Part shown: one piece after another, positions 21,321 to 30,361 of the stretch
Numbering within the stretch: the stretch's first letter is position 1
Layout of the letters: the number at the start of each line of letters is the position of its first letter
From: Flavobacteriaceae bacterium
Lineage (GTDB): Bacteria > Bacteroidota > Bacteroidia > Flavobacteriales > Flavobacteriaceae
NCBI GenBank assembly: GCA_018608625.1
Contig: JABAZC010000066.1
Location: forward strand, 1 to 64,000
DNA length: 64,000 nt
Reading direction: 5' to 3'
Translations under genes and position numbers: made by a program
Notes under the pieces: generated by a model
Told to the model about the DNA's origin: nothing
Databases searched by the model: none
Seen by the model: the letters and a program-made list of their open reading frames with translations, nothing else

Positions 21321-21370
21321 ATTACACACAAAAAAGGCGTTCCAATTGGAACGCCTTTTTTGTGTGTAAT
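21321..21370. terminator. Perfect 50-bp palindrome, probable bidirectional terminator
   Basis: ATTACACACAAAAAAGGCGTTCCAA|TTGGAACGCCTTTTTTGTGTGTAAT, a perfect inverted repeat with A/T tracts, between M1 peptidase (+) and tRNA-Asp (-). Confidence 0.85.
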
Positions 21371-21417
21371 GACAGTAAATTTGTTCTGAATCTTTGAACT
21401 TCAAATATCTGTCAAAT

Positions 21418-21447
21418 AAAAAAAGCCCTCCATTTTCAGGAAAGCTT
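21418..21447 (-). terminator. Probable terminator downstream of tRNA-Asp
   Basis: Minus strand AAGCTTTCC-TGAAAAT-GGAGGGCTTTTTTT, 8-bp stem with G-U pairs followed by a T-tract. Confidence 0.5.
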
Positions 21448-21537
21448 CTCACTGGTTTTGTCACAAACCACGGATAATCATTTGATTATCACAACACAAC
21501 ATCTTTTTTACTATTGTATTTACTTAAAAATACTTAG

Positions 21538-21611
21538 CGGTCTGGACGGGACTCGAACCCGCGACCCCCTGCGTGACAGGCAGGTATTCTAACCAACTGA
21601 ACTACCAAACC
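21538..21611 (-). tRNA. tRNA-Asp (GTC)
   Basis: Reverse complement GGTTTGGTAGTTCAGTTGGTTAGAATACCTGCCTGTCACGCAGGGGGTCGCGGGTTCGAGTCCCGTCCAGACCG folds as a cloverleaf; anticodon loop CTGTCAC gives GTC. Confidence 0.95.
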
Positions 21612-21629
21612 GTTGCGTTATTGCGGTTG

Positions 21630-21659
21630 CAAATATACACTGCATTTTTCATAACACAA
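21630..21659 (-). promoter_or_regulatory. Bacteroidota sigma-ABfr-type promoter for tRNA-Asp
   Basis: Minus strand TTG-(19 nt)-TATATTTG, about 20 nt upstream of the tRNA. Confidence 0.75.
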
Positions 21660-21694
21660 GTATTTTTGGATTTATTTTTCACTAAAATGTGTAT

Positions 21695-22624
21695 TTAAAT
21701 GAATTTCTGACGCTCTACCAAAAAGGTGGTTAATAGTTTCTCAAAACCTTCTTTGATATCAACGCCTACATAATTGATTTTGTACTGTCCACAGGTCATT
21801 CGTAAGTCCTTGAAATAGGCCTCCATAGCTGCTTCATAGCTTTGCTGAAGTGCTTCTGGATGTACATCAACTGCAGCTCCAGACTCCACATCTACAAAGC
21901 GTTTGGGGGCGTTATCAAATTTGAAATCATATTCAGTAGCCTTGTCATAAACATGAAATAGTACCAATTCATGCTTATTGTGTTTCAAATGTCGTAGGGC
22001 TTCAAAAAGTTTTTCGGTGTCTTGTTCAGGCTGAAGCATATCAGTAAATAAAAAAATCAAAGAGCGGCGGTGAAGCTTTTCTGCGATTTGGTGTAATACC
22101 TCATAGGTTTTGGTCCCCTGTGCCTCTAAAGCTTCAATAGCTGTTGTTGTTAAACAATCCAATAACATTTGATGATGGCGCTCACTCCCTTTTTCAGGTG
22201 CATAGTAGTCTAGCGTGTCCGAATACACACTTAGACCTACAGCATCGCGTTGCTTTTTTAAAAGCTGCATCAAAGCCGCAGCAGCAAGTGCTGAAAAACT
22301 TATTTTTGTGAGATGGTTAATGTCTTGTTGTGAATGCTCTGGATAATGCATAGAGCTGCTATTATCCACAATCAAATGACAGCGTAAATTAGTTTCTTCA
22401 TTATAACGCTTGGTGTATAGTTTATCTGTCTTTGCAAATAGCTTCCAGTCGATATGACGGGTACTCTCACCTTTATTATAAATTTTATGTTCTGCAAATT
22501 CAGCGGAAAACCCATGAAATGGACTTTTATGCATCCCAGAAATAAAGCCCTCAACTATAGATTTTGCCAGTAAATCAAAATTTAAAAACCCGGAGGCTTG
22601 CTGTAATTCTTTCTGAACATCCAT
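21695..22624 (-). CDS. DUF58 domain-containing protein
   Basis: GFISGMHKSPFHGFSAEFAEHKIYNKGESTRHIDWKLFAKTDKLYTKRYNEETNLRCHLIVDNSSSM: DUF58/vWA-like. ORF track begins at 22660; MDVQKEL at 22624 is a likely start. Confidence 0.88.
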   Translation of the reverse strand: MDVQKELQQASGFLNFDLLAKSIVEGFISGMHKSPFHGFSAEFAEHKIYNKGESTRHIDWKLFAKTDKLYTKRYNEETNLRCHLIVDNSSSMHYPEHSQQDINHLTKISFSALAAAALMQLLKKQRDAVGLSVYSDTLDYYAPEKGSERHHQMLLDCLTTTAIEALEAQGTKTYEVLHQIAEKLHRRSLIFLFTDMLQPEQDTEKLFEALRHLKHNKHELVLFHVYDKATEYDFKFDNAPKRFVDVESGAAVDVHPEALQQSYEAAMEAYFKDLRMTCGQYKINYVGVDIKEGFEKLLTTFLVERQKFI

Positions 22625-22690
22625 AGGCCCTAAACTAAAAAAGGTTTGCCAATAAGACAAACCTTTTTAATAATCTTTTTTAAGTACGAA

Positions 22691-23008
22691 TTATAGCAAA
22701 GCGTCAATCGCTTCTGTATATACGTTTTTTGGAGACACCCCTACTTGGCGACCTACAACTTCACCGTTTTGAAAGACCAATACAGTGGGAATATTACGAA
22801 CGCCATATTTGGCAGCAAATTCTTGATTTGCATCTACATCTACTTTACCAACAACGGCTTTATCACCATATTCTGTGCTAATTTCTTCGATGATAGGACC
22901 TACCATTCTACAAGGGCCGCACCAGGCTGCCCAAAAGTCTACAAGTACAGGCTTTGTACTTTTTAGTACTGTTTCTTCAAAATTTGCGTCTGTTATTTCT
23001 AATGCCAT
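22691..23008 (-). CDS. trxA: Thioredoxin
   Basis: VLVDFWAAWCGPCRMVGPIIEEIS: canonical WCGPC. Confidence 0.97.
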   Translation of the reverse strand: MALEITDANFEETVLKSTKPVLVDFWAAWCGPCRMVGPIIEEISTEYGDKAVVGKVDVDANQEFAAKYGVRNIPTVLVFQNGEVVGRQVGVSPKNVYTEAIDALL

Positions 23009-23194
23009 ATCTTTCTATTTTTTTTATATTAATTTATTATTTAACTGAAAGTTATATTTCTCTATGCAATTATGTTTTCTGACTTCAGTTTTTATACCAC
23101 TGCTAATTATTTCAAAATTAATTAAAAAATTAAGGAATCAGAATCTTGTACGATTTGTTTTTCCTATGCTGAGATTGTTCAAAATTATACCCCT

Positions 23195-26100
23195 TTAATT
23201 TAACTTATAAAACACCTCTTGAGATTTTAGCTCTTCTAACAACTCTTGGGATATTTTAACTTTTTGTAAGCGACTACTCATTTCTAATTTTAATTCATCG
23301 TCGTCATCATAAACCACAAACTTAAGGGTATGATTTCCCGAATGCATTTGTAGAAGCTCTTTTAGACTCTGTATTTTCTCTTCAGAGACTTCTTTTATAT
23401 TTAACTGTATCGATAATTTTTTGGCATAAGACTCCATAATATCGTGCAGTAGCTGAAAGCTATTAAATTGTAGGCGTGGCTCGCCTTTAGCGCCTGTTTC
23501 CCTGTTAGTCCAGCCTTCTTTAATAAGGGTTCGGACAAATACAAAGCTATTATGCATCAAAAAGTGTTTAAACTTTAGGTATTCTTCACCAAAGATTCGA
23601 AACTCATGGCTATTCATGTAATCTTCTATAACAAACGTACCCCAGCCTTTACCCTGTTTACTCACGCGGTGCTGTACATCCGTCACAACGCCCCCAAAGG
23701 AAATTTCTTTATTTAAAAACCCTGGTAAATCTCGAAAGACAGATATGTCACCATTACAAAAATTCTGCATTTCAAGTTTAAAATCATCTAAGGGATGGCC
23801 AGAAATATAAATCCCCACCACTTCTTTTTCACGCGCTAATTTCTCCATAGTCCCCCATAATTCACAAGGGGGGATTAGGGGTTCATCAATCTGGATATCA
23901 CTTGATTCACCAAATAAGCTAACCTGTGCTGAATTTTTATTTTCTTGGTAGCGATTAGCATATTTAATTGTTTTCTCTAAAAAAGTAACTCCATCTCCCT
24001 CGTCCTGAAAATATTGGGCTCTGTGAGTACTTAAAAAACAATCAAACCCGCCTGCATTGGCTAGATTTTCAAATGCTTTTTTATTAGCCGCTCTAAGGTC
24101 TATTCGTTTGGCTAAATCAAAAATTGATTTGTATGGCCCTTCATTTTTTCGCTCTTCAACAATGGTTTTAACAGCCCCATGACCAACCCCTTTTATCGCT
24201 CCCATTCCAAAACGAACGGCATTATTTTGATTGACCGAAAACTTATAATAACTCTCGTTGACATCCGGTCCTAAAACATTTAATTTCATACGCTTGCACT
24301 CTTCCATAAAGAAGGTGACTTGCTTGATATCATTCATGTTGTTTGACAGGACTGACGCCATATATTCAGCAGGATAGTGCGCCTTTAAATAAGCTGTTTG
24401 ATAGGCAATCCAAGCATAACATGTGGAGTGCGATTTGTTAAATGCATAACTTGCAAATTTTTCCCAATCCGTCCAGATTTTTTCAAGTTTATCCGAAGCC
24501 ATTCCTTTTGCGGCGGCCTGATTGATAAACTTCGGTTTCATTTTATCGAGTACCGTAATTTGCTTTTTACCCATTGCCTTACGCAAGACATCTGCTTCAC
24601 CTTTAGTAAAGTCTGCTAGCTTTTGCGACAACAACATTACTTGCTCTTGATACACTGTAATTCCATAGGTTTCCTTGAGGTACTCTTCCATTTCCGGAAG
24701 GTCATAACTAATCTCTTCATCTCCTTGTTTACGGCGAATAAAACTCGGTATGTATTCAATAGGCCCTGGCCTGTATAAGGCATTCATGGCAATTAAATCA
24801 GCAAAAACGGTAGGCTTTAAGTCCCGCATGTGTTTCTGCATACCAGGAGATTCATATTGGAAAACCCCAACCGTTTCTCCTTTTTGGAACAACTCATAAG
24901 TCAGCTCGTCATCTAAAGGAAAATTTTCTGGATCTAAGATCACATCATGTTTTGCCTTTACAATTTTGACCGTGTCTTTTATCAATGTTAATGTTTTCAG
25001 TCCTAAGAAATCCATTTTTAAAAGTCCCGCATCTTCTACGACTGAGTTATCAAACTGAGTGACATAGAGGTCAGAATCTTTGGCTGTAGCAATCGGAACA
25101 TAATTTGTTATATCACTAGGAGTAATAATCACCCCACAGGCATGAATCCCTGTATTCCTAAGGGAGCCTTCTAATACCTGCGCCTGATTTATAGTTTCCG
25201 CTTCAAGGTCATCGCCTTCTGATAAATTAAGCAGCTGATTAATCAACTCCATATCCTCTGCCCTAAACTTGGCCTTTAATTCTTTTTCTGGAGTATTGAA
25301 GATTTTACTCAACTTAGCCATGGTAGGAATTAACTTGGCAATTCTATCGGCATCACCAAGAGGTAAATCTAAAACACGAGCAGTATCACGGATGGAAGAC
25401 TTTGCTGCCATGGTTCCATACGTAATAATTTGAGCCACTTGACTAGACCCATATTTATTAATAACATAATCCATCACACGTCCACGACCTTCATCGTCAA
25501 AATCGATATCAATATCCGGCATACTTACACGATCTGGATTTAAGAAACGCTCAAAAAGTAAATCGTATTTAATGGGGTCAATATTGGTAATCCACAAGCA
25601 GTACGCCACTACGGATCCTGCAGCAGACCCTCGACCAGGACCAACTGATACATCCATAGAGCGAGCTACACGTATAAAATCTTCTACAATCAAAAAATAT
25701 CCAGGATAGCCCGTATTTTCAATTGTTTTTAACTCAAAATCAAGTCGTTCTTTTATGGCATCTGTTAGCTCACCATAGCGTTTTTTGGCTCCTATATAAG
25801 TTAAATGTCTTAGGTAAGCATTTTCACCACGTTTACCACTGTCGGCCGTATCGGCGGGGTCGATAAATGAGTCTGGGATATCAAACTTTGGAAGTAAAAC
25901 ATCACGCGCCAGTTCAAAAGGGACGATTTTATCAACTACCTCTTGAATATTAATAATTGCCTCTGGAATATCTTTAAAAAGAGATTTCATCTCGTCGGAG
26001 GACTTAAAATAATACTCTTGGTTGGGAAGACCATAACGGTACCCACGACCACGGCCTATAGGAGTCGCTTGTTTTTCTCCGTCCTTTACACACAGTAAAA

Positions 26101-27580
26101 TATCGTGTGCATTGGCGTCTTCTTGATTGATGTAATAGGTATTGTTGGTCGCAACTAATTTTACCTGATGTTTTTGAGCCATCCTAATGAGTACCGGGTT
26201 GACTCGGTCTTCGTCTTCTTGTTGATGACGCATAATCTCCACATACAAATCCGCTCCAAATTTTTCTTTCCACCACAAAAGAGCTTCTTCAGCTTGGCGC
26301 TCTCCAACATTTAGTATTTTAGAAGGAACTTCACCATATAAATTCCCTGTTAGGACAATAAGATCTTCTTTATAAATATCAACTATACTACGGTCGATTC
26401 TTGGTAAATAGTAAAAACCATCCGTGTAAGCCTTAGACGACATTTTTACTAAATTGTGATATCCTTTTTTTGTTTTGGCTAAAAACACCACCTGATAACC
26501 ATTGTCTTTTTGTGATTTATTGGTATGATCTTCACAGACGAAGAACTCACAACCAACAATGCCTTTAATTTCTTGCCCTTCTGCCAGCTCATCACGGGCT
26601 ACAGACTCCTTATTTTGCTGACGAATTTCGCGGTTATAATTACCAATTTCTTTCACAAAGTGAAAGGCCCCCATCATGTTTCCATGATCTGTTATTGCCA
26701 CAGCAGGCATCTGATTATCCGATGCGGCGGCTACTAGTTTTTTTACACTTATCGTAGATTGTAAAACCGAAAACTGAGAGTGGTTATGTAAGTGGACAAC
26801 TTCCACATCATCGAGAACCTCTGGAACTTCTGTTGGTACATACTGAGGGGTTATCGACTCTTTTTCTTGCTGTATTCTAGCTGCTATTTTTGCCGATTGC
26901 TCTTTAAGGTTGATATGCTTAAGCCCTGCAGGCGAGATCGCATTTTGATTGACAGATTTAAATTGCTTATAATAATCGTTTGGCGCTTGAAGTTGATCAA
27001 TGCTAAATTCTTGACGTCTTATGAGTTCTAAAAAACAACGGGTCGTTGCCTCTACATCGGCAGTAGCATTGTGCGCCTCTCCAAAAGGCTTATTGAATAA
27101 AAATTGATGTAATTCAGTTAGTGTGGGTAATTTAAACTTACCCCCTCTACCCCCAGGAATCTGACACATAGAGGCCGTTTTCTCGGTACAGGTATCTAAA
27201 ATAGGAAGTTGATTTAAAGGGGAAACAACTTGAAGACGGTGAAATTCACAGCCCATAATATTTAAATCAAAACCCACATTTTGACCCACTACAAAAGTAG
27301 CCTTTGAAAGTGCTATGTTAAATAGCTCTAAGACCTCTCCTAGTGCCCTACCTTGTTCGGAAGCCAATTCTGTAGAGATGCCATGAATTTTTTCAGCGTC
27401 ATAAGGAATATTGAAGCCTTCCGGACGTATTAGATAATCTTGATGCTCCAAGCACCGTCCCATATCGTCGTGTAATTGCCACGCAATCTGAATGCAACGC
27501 GGCCAGTTATCCGTATCGGTAATAGGTGCGTTCCAACGCTTTGGTAACCCAGTAGTTTCGGTGTCAAATATTAAATACAT
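23195..27580 (-). CDS. dnaE: DNA polymerase III subunit alpha with N-terminal DnaQ-like exonuclease domain
   Basis: N-terminal FDTETTG / VVGQNVGFDLN / HNATADVEAT (DEDDh), then PHP domain (VHLHNHSQFSVL...AITDHGNMMGAFHF) and DnaE palm (PDIDIDFDDEGRGRVMDYV). Confidence 0.96.
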   Translation of the reverse strand: MYLIFDTETTGLPKRWNAPITDTDNWPRCIQIAWQLHDDMGRCLEHQDYLIRPEGFNIPYDAEKIHGISTELASEQGRALGEVLELFNIALSKATFVVGQNVGFDLNIMGCEFHRLQVVSPLNQLPILDTCTEKTASMCQIPGGRGGKFKLPTLTELHQFLFNKPFGEAHNATADVEATTRCFLELIRRQEFSIDQLQAPNDYYKQFKSVNQNAISPAGLKHINLKEQSAKIAARIQQEKESITPQYVPTEVPEVLDDVEVVHLHNHSQFSVLQSTISVKKLVAAASDNQMPAVAITDHGNMMGAFHFVKEIGNYNREIRQQNKESVARDELAEGQEIKGIVGCEFFVCEDHTNKSQKDNGYQVVFLAKTKKGYHNLVKMSSKAYTDGFYYLPRIDRSIVDIYKEDLIVLTGNLYGEVPSKILNVGERQAEEALLWWKEKFGADLYVEIMRHQQEDEDRVNPVLIRMAQKHQVKLVATNNTYYINQEDANAHDILLCVKDGEKQATPIGRGRGYRYGLPNQEYYFKSSDEMKSLFKDIPEAIINIQEVVDKIVPFELARDVLLPKFDIPDSFIDPADTADSGKRGENAYLRHLTYIGAKKRYGELTDAIKERLDFELKTIENTGYPGYFLIVEDFIRVARSMDVSVGPGRGSAAGSVVAYCLWITNIDPIKYDLLFERFLNPDRVSMPDIDIDFDDEGRGRVMDYVINKYGSSQVAQIITYGTMAAKSSIRDTARVLDLPLGDADRIAKLIPTMAKLSKIFNTPEKELKAKFRAEDMELINQLLNLSEGDDLEAETINQAQVLEGSLRNTGIHACGVIITPSDITNYVPIATAKDSDLYVTQFDNSVVEDAGLLKMDFLGLKTLTLIKDTVKIVKAKHDVILDPENFPLDDELTYELFQKGETVGVFQYESPGMQKHMRDLKPTVFADLIAMNALYRPGPIEYIPSFIRRKQGDEEISYDLPEMEEYLKETYGITVYQEQVMLLSQKLADFTKGEADVLRKAMGKKQITVLDKMKPKFINQAAAKGMASDKLEKIWTDWEKFASYAFNKSHSTCYAWIAYQTAYLKAHYPAEYMASVLSNNMNDIKQVTFFMEECKRMKLNVLGPDVNESYYKFSVNQNNAVRFGMGAIKGVGHGAVKTIVEERKNEGPYKSIFDLAKRIDLRAANKKAFENLANAGGFDCFLSTHRAQYFQDEGDGVTFLEKTIKYANRYQENKNSAQVSLFGESSDIQIDEPLIPPCELWGTMEKLAREKEVVGIYISGHPLDDFKLEMQNFCNGDISVFRDLPGFLNKEISFGGVVTDVQHRVSKQGKGWGTFVIEDYMNSHEFRIFGEEYLKFKHFLMHNSFVFVRTLIKEGWTNRETGAKGEPRLQFNSFQLLHDIMESYAKKLSIQLNIKEVSEEKIQSLKELLQMHSGNHTLKFVVYDDDDELKLEMSSRLQKVKISQELLEELKSQEVFYKLN

Positions 27581-27661
27581 CTATTTTTTTTGGTATAAAA
27601 CGGAATTATAAATATAAAACTATTTAAGAATTTGAAGAGTCAAAATGGATAATAATTATAA

Positions 27662-27690
27662 ACAAAAAACAGTGCCGGCGGGCACTGTAC
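27662..27690 (-). terminator. Intrinsic terminator
   Basis: Minus strand ACAGTGCCCGCCGGCACTGTTTTTTGTTT, GC-rich hairpin plus T-tract downstream of the 27723..28193 gene. Confidence 0.75.
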
Positions 27691-27722
27691 ATCATAAATT
27701 TTTAAGCGCTAAGAGCTGAAAT

Positions 27723-28193
27723 TTACAGGTTAATGACTGGTAATTTATATAAAATACCTTCTGAGAAGTTAACAACATTAGACCCCGATGCGTTGTAGGC
27801 ATTAAAATAAAAAGACCCTGTAATGGCTCCAGTTTCATCTATCTCTTCTACAGAGATCATACCATCACTGATATGTACAATACTTCCTGCACCGTCATTG
27901 GTGGTGCTGTATAAGGAACCGTCATCAGAATAAGAGGCGGTAGCCGTAAAAGAAGAACCCAACTCATATGAACCCAAGACAAGAGTAGGGATTTGGAGCG
28001 TAATGACCCCAAATCCGTCTGACCCCGTAAAAGTAGTAACTCCTGTGGAATCACTAACCACTGTAGAAACAGTAGATTTCCATTGGAAGTTTCCGTTTTT
28101 CATACTCTGAAAAGCAGGTAAGCTAGATTGAATATCGTCTTGGCAGCCAAACAATGCGACTGTAATTAAAAAGAGAGTAAAAATATTTTTCAC
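27723..28193 (-). CDS. Small lipoprotein (DUF6252-like)
   Basis: Lipobox LFLITVALFGC; beta-rich FQWKSTVSTVVSDSTGVTTFTGSDGFGVITLQI. Confidence 0.6.
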   Translation of the reverse strand: MKNIFTLFLITVALFGCQDDIQSSLPAFQSMKNGNFQWKSTVSTVVSDSTGVTTFTGSDGFGVITLQIPTLVLGSYELGSSFTATASYSDDGSLYSTTNDGAGSIVHISDGMISVEEIDETGAITGSFYFNAYNASGSNVVNFSEGILYKLPVINL

Positions 28194-28282
28194 AATAAAG
28201 TTTATTTAAGGTTAGGTAGAAACGCAAAAATAGTCATCATTTGCACACCAACTTCAAAAGTATAAAAAAAATAAACAAAAGA

Positions 28283-28311
28283 TTGTATAAAGGAAAAATA
28301 TAGTATATTTG
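28283..28311 (+). promoter_or_regulatory. Bacteroidota sigma-ABfr-type promoter for rpsP
   Basis: TTG-(18 nt)-TATATTTG, 46 nt upstream of the rpsP ATG. Confidence 0.75.
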
Positions 28312-28357
28312 CCGACTCATTAATAACCGAGGTCGAGAACCTTACAAATTAATTATT

Positions 28358-28966
28358 ATGCCAGTAAAAATAAGATTACAAAGACACGGTAAAAAAGGAA
28401 AACCTTTTTACTGGATCGTAGCTGCTGATGCACGCTCAAAAAGAGATGGTAAATACCTTGAAAAATTAGGAACTTACAATCCAAACTTCAACCCTGCAAA
28501 AATTGAAATTGATGTGGATGGCACTGTAAAATGGCTTCAAAACGGAGCACAACCAACAGATACTGCTAAGTCGATCTTATCTTACAGAGGTGTGATGTTA
28601 AAAAATCACCTTGTCGGGGGTGTTCGCAAAGGAGCTTTAACTGAAGAACAAGCAGAAGCAAAGTTTCAAGCTTGGTTAGAAGAAAAAATCAGCAAAGTGG
28701 ATGCTAAGAAAAGTGATTTAGAAAAAGCTAAAGATGCTGAAGCTACTAGAATATTTGAAGCTGAAAAAGCAACCAATGAAGCACGAATTGCAGCTGCAGT
28801 TCCTGTTGTTGAAGAAGTTGTTGAAGAAGCCGCTCCTATTATAGAAGTTGCTAATGAGGAAGTTGTTGTTGAAGAAGCTGCACCTGTTGAAGAAGCTGCT
28901 CCTGTTGAAGTTGTTGCTGAAGAAGCTACTCCTACTGAAGAAGCACCTGCTTCTGATGACAAATAA
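28358..28966 (+). CDS. rpsP: 30S ribosomal protein S16 with long Glu/Ala/Val-rich C-terminal extension
   Basis: MPVKIRLQRHGKKGKPFYWIVAADARSKRDGKYLEKLGTYNP; S16 core followed by about 110 extra residues ending in a low-complexity acidic tail. Confidence 0.96.
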   Translation: MPVKIRLQRHGKKGKPFYWIVAADARSKRDGKYLEKLGTYNPNFNPAKIEIDVDGTVKWLQNGAQPTDTAKSILSYRGVMLKNHLVGGVRKGALTEEQAEAKFQAWLEEKISKVDAKKSDLEKAKDAEATRIFEAEKATNEARIAAAVPVVEEVVEEAAPIIEVANEEVVVEEAAPVEEAAPVEVVAEEATPTEEAPASDDK

Positions 28967-28991
28967 AAATATAAATTTTTTTATACCTTTA

Positions 28992-29020
28992 AAACCTGGC
29001 ACGACTGCCAGGTTTTTTTT
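28992..29020 (+). terminator. Hairpin plus T-tract between rpsP and rimM
   Basis: AACCTGGCA-CGAC-TGCCAGGTTTTTTTT. Confidence 0.7.
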
Positions 29021-29032
29021 ATGAATTAAATC

Positions 29033-29560
29033 ATGACAACAAAGGACTGTTTTTACTTAGGGAAAATCGTTAAGAAATATAGTTTCAAAGGGGAGCTCTT
29101 AGCCAAACTTGACACTGATGAGCCTGCTATTTATGAAAATTTAGACGCTATATTCATTGAAGTTAATGGCACTTTAATCCCCTTTTTTATAGAGAAATCA
29201 CAACTACACAAGTCTGACTTACTCCGACTAAAATTTGATGATGTAACTTGTGAAGCCGATGCAGATGCGCTTCTTAAGAGCGACCTTTACCTACCGTTAG
29301 AGCTGCTTCCAAAGCTTGAAGGTGATAAGTTTTATTTCCATGAGATCATTAACTTTCAACTCATTGATGAAAACTTTGGCCCCGTTGGGATCGTCAAAGG
29401 AGTTAATGACACAACAACTCAGGCGTTATTTGAAGTTGATCGTGATGGGATTGAAATTCTAATCCCTATGAATGATGATTTTATAAAAAAGCTTGACAGA
29501 AGTAATAAGGTCATTACTGTAAACACTCCTCCAGGCCTTATTGAATTATACTTAGAGTAA
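29033..29560 (+). CDS. rimM: Ribosome maturation factor RimM
   Basis: CFYLGKIVKKYSFKGELLAKLDTDEP...GIVKGVNDTTTQALFEVDRDGIEILIPMNDDFIKKLDRSNKVITVNTPPGLIELY; follows rpsP. Confidence 0.94.
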   Translation: MTTKDCFYLGKIVKKYSFKGELLAKLDTDEPAIYENLDAIFIEVNGTLIPFFIEKSQLHKSDLLRLKFDDVTCEADADALLKSDLYLPLELLPKLEGDKFYFHEIINFQLIDENFGPVGIVKGVNDTTTQALFEVDRDGIEILIPMNDDFIKKLDRSNKVITVNTPPGLIELYLE

Positions 29561-30273
29561 TGGCTAAACCATTTCAATTTAAACAGTTTAGTGTCGCACA
29601 AGATCGTTGCGCAATGAAAGTGGGAACCGACGCTGTTTTGCTAGGTGCTTGGTCAGCTTTGGACCATATGCCAAATACAATTTTAGACATCGGATCAGGT
29701 ACTGGAATTCTAGCCCTTATCATGGCACAAAGAAGTACAGCAGAACTTATTGATGCGCTAGAAATTGATTCGGATGCTTACGAACAGTGCGTTCATAATT
29801 TTGAGACTTCAGATTGGGGAGATCGCTTATTTTGTTACCATGCTTCTTTAGATGAGTTTGTCGACGAAATTGAGGACACCTATGATTTAATCATTTCCAA
29901 TCCACCCTTTTATACAGATCACTTTAAATCCAGAAATGAGGCACGCAATAAGGCACGGTTTGAAGACGCTTTGCCATTTGAAGAACTACTGACTTCGGCT
30001 TCAAAATTATTATCCGTAACGGGGCAACTAAGCGTAATCATTCCGTTTAGTGAAGAAATAAACTTCATAAGTCTTGCTGAAAATGTTGACTTGTACCCAA
30101 TACGAATCCTTCGTGTTAGAGGACAAGAAGAAAGTCCCGTAAAGCGCAGTTTAATATCCTTTACATTCCAAGAAAATAAAATTAAAGTTAGTGAACTCAC
30201 TATCGAAATCACCCGCCATCACTACACAAATGATTACATAAATCTCACTAAAGATTTTTATTTAAAATTATAG
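29560..30273 (+). CDS. tRNA1(Val) A37 N6-methyltransferase (TrmN6/YfiC-like)
   Basis: FQFKQFSVAQDRCAMKVGTDAVLLGAWS...ILDIGSGTGILALIMAQR...LIISNPPFY (NPPF/Y motif); TAATG overlap with rimM. Confidence 0.9.
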   Translation: MAKPFQFKQFSVAQDRCAMKVGTDAVLLGAWSALDHMPNTILDIGSGTGILALIMAQRSTAELIDALEIDSDAYEQCVHNFETSDWGDRLFCYHASLDEFVDEIEDTYDLIISNPPFYTDHFKSRNEARNKARFEDALPFEELLTSASKLLSVTGQLSVIIPFSEEINFISLAENVDLYPIRILRVRGQEESPVKRSLISFTFQENKIKVSELTIEITRHHYTNDYINLTKDFYLKL

Positions 30274-30361
30274 AATTTTCAAGTAGATTAAGTAAATTTG
30301 TAAAAGATTTAACGAATTCTCATTTTTAGTTCATAAAATTGATTTAATTAAAAAAAATCCA

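Noticed and set aside
28666-29002. Minus-strand ORFs (98 and 94 aa) with Ser/Phe/Asn-rich repeats
   Set aside because: Antisense artefacts of the rpsP Glu/Ala repeat tail.
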